Below are positions 63,378-64,000 of a DNA stretch of 64,000 bases, piece after piece (positions within the stretch are counted from its first letter, which is position 1; each line of letters begins with the position of its first letter). The notes below the pieces were generated by a model. It ran no database searches. It was not told the DNA's origin and saw only the letters and a program-made list of their open reading frames with translations. The translations under genes and the position numbers were made by a program. Where the stretch lies: the NCBI RefSeq assembly GCF_005239225.2, contig NC_133296.1, positions 5,890,001-5,954,000 on the forward strand, written 5' to 3'. This DNA is from Populus alba. Lineage: Eukaryota; Streptophyta; Magnoliopsida; Malpighiales; Salicaceae.

Positions 63378-64000
63378 GCATGCAATATGTCGAGCCAATG
63401 ACATAAAACAAAAGCGCTTACTGGGAGGCAACCCAGCACAAAAAGAAAAAAAAATCAGATTTGCTTTCTTTTTCCTTATCTTTTATTTTTCGTATTTTAC
63501 TTTATCTTTGTCATTCTCTTATGTTCCTTTGCTTTTATTTCAACATTGAGGACAATGTTGTGTTTTAAGTGTGGGGGTATTGAGAGAATTTTGGTTTTCT
63601 TATTTTAATTTTCTTTGTTGTTCTTAAAAAAAAAAAAACACAAATTTTGATCTTTTTAACTCCCATTGGTTTTTGAGAATATCAGTATTATATATGAGAA
63701 TTAATTGAGATAGATGAAGATATAAATCAAATGAAGGAGTATGCATGCAAATTTTAAGGTTTAATTGGTTTAGGGATTGACTTTGAGAATATGCCATGTT
63801 GACTTTATAGTGTTATACCAATGCAAGCTTTTGAGCCTTCAACATTATATTCTTTGAGTGTGCATTCTTTCAATGATAAGTATCTCTAGAACTTGCTTCA
63901 TATCTTATTAAGATTATTTACAAATATACATGAAGATGATAAAGGCATTAGGAATTTTTACCCCTCGAGCCAAAAAGCCAACCTAAAGCATATTATCCTT
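63378..64000 (+). mobile_element. 3' non-coding part of the gypsy element, cut by the window end
   Basis: CTGGGAGGCAACCCAG (63421-63436) folds into a 5-bp hairpin, and CAACATTGAGGACAATGTTG (63541-63560) into a 7-bp one. Both are followed by GTGTGGGGGTA (63570-63580). As I recall, these two signatures are common just downstream of pol in Athila/Tat-type elements. No polypurine tract directly joined to an LTR start is visible, so the 3' LTR must lie past 64000. Confidence 0.65.

Overview
The window looks like nuclear DNA of a dicot plant, most likely a woody one. It is very AT-rich, has GT-AG introns, and carries plant-type transposable elements of nearly every class. Several repeat families here resemble ones I associate with Salicaceae (Populus/Salix), but that assignment is an impression that I could not test. 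There is no bacterial, viral-genome or organellar gene cluster.

Only one ordinary host gene can be modelled. It is a five-exon, plus-strand gene at 52246-57369 encoding an 898-residue protein of the VAR3/OZ family: an organelle transit peptide, two RanBP2-type zinc fingers, and a C-terminal region built from three copies of a DFPEIMP...RFVVS module. In Arabidopsis this family acts in organelle (chloroplast or mitochondrial) RNA editing and chloroplast development. All four introns join in frame. The 3' splice site of its 2-kb intron sits at the end of a perfectly spaced 50-bp duplication, which gives three candidate acceptors.

Downstream, from about 58.5 kb to beyond the window end, lies a Ty3/gypsy LTR retrotransposon of the Athila/Tat type. 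It has one LTR, a tRNA-Asp primer-binding site, and a single uninterrupted 953-codon ORF. The ORF keeps gag, the CCHC knuckle and protease, but reverse transcriptase, RNase H and the integrase catalytic core have been removed. The start of RT is fused in frame to the integrase C-terminus. It is a non-autonomous element with a clean reading frame.

The 52 kb upstream of the gene are intergenic and made of old repeats. From left to right: a ~100-bp degenerate satellite (60-690; the same family recurs inverted at 26.2-26.7 kb); a 291-bp terminal-repeat retrotransposon in miniature (TRIM) with two 78-bp LTRs (2506-2796), with two decayed relatives at 29.1 and 32.9 kb; ~200-bp MITE-like elements (3.7, 6.8, 7.05 and 31.0 kb); a broken hAT transposon (13.5-17.8 kb) split by a later insertion; a fragment resembling an ARABIDILLO gene (19.2 kb, minus strand); a SINE (31.7 kb); a dead Ty1/copia element on the minus strand (35.3-39.0 kb); and an 8-kb block of LTR-derived sequence with several tandem-repeat arrays (39.6-47.8 kb). 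A ~165-bp tandem array (50.6-51.9 kb) ends only a few hundred bases before the start codon of the VAR3-like gene.

I saw no undescribed biological system. The most useful leads are the gag-protease-only gypsy element with its in-frame pol deletion and structured leader, the three-member TRIM family, and the triplicated splice acceptor.
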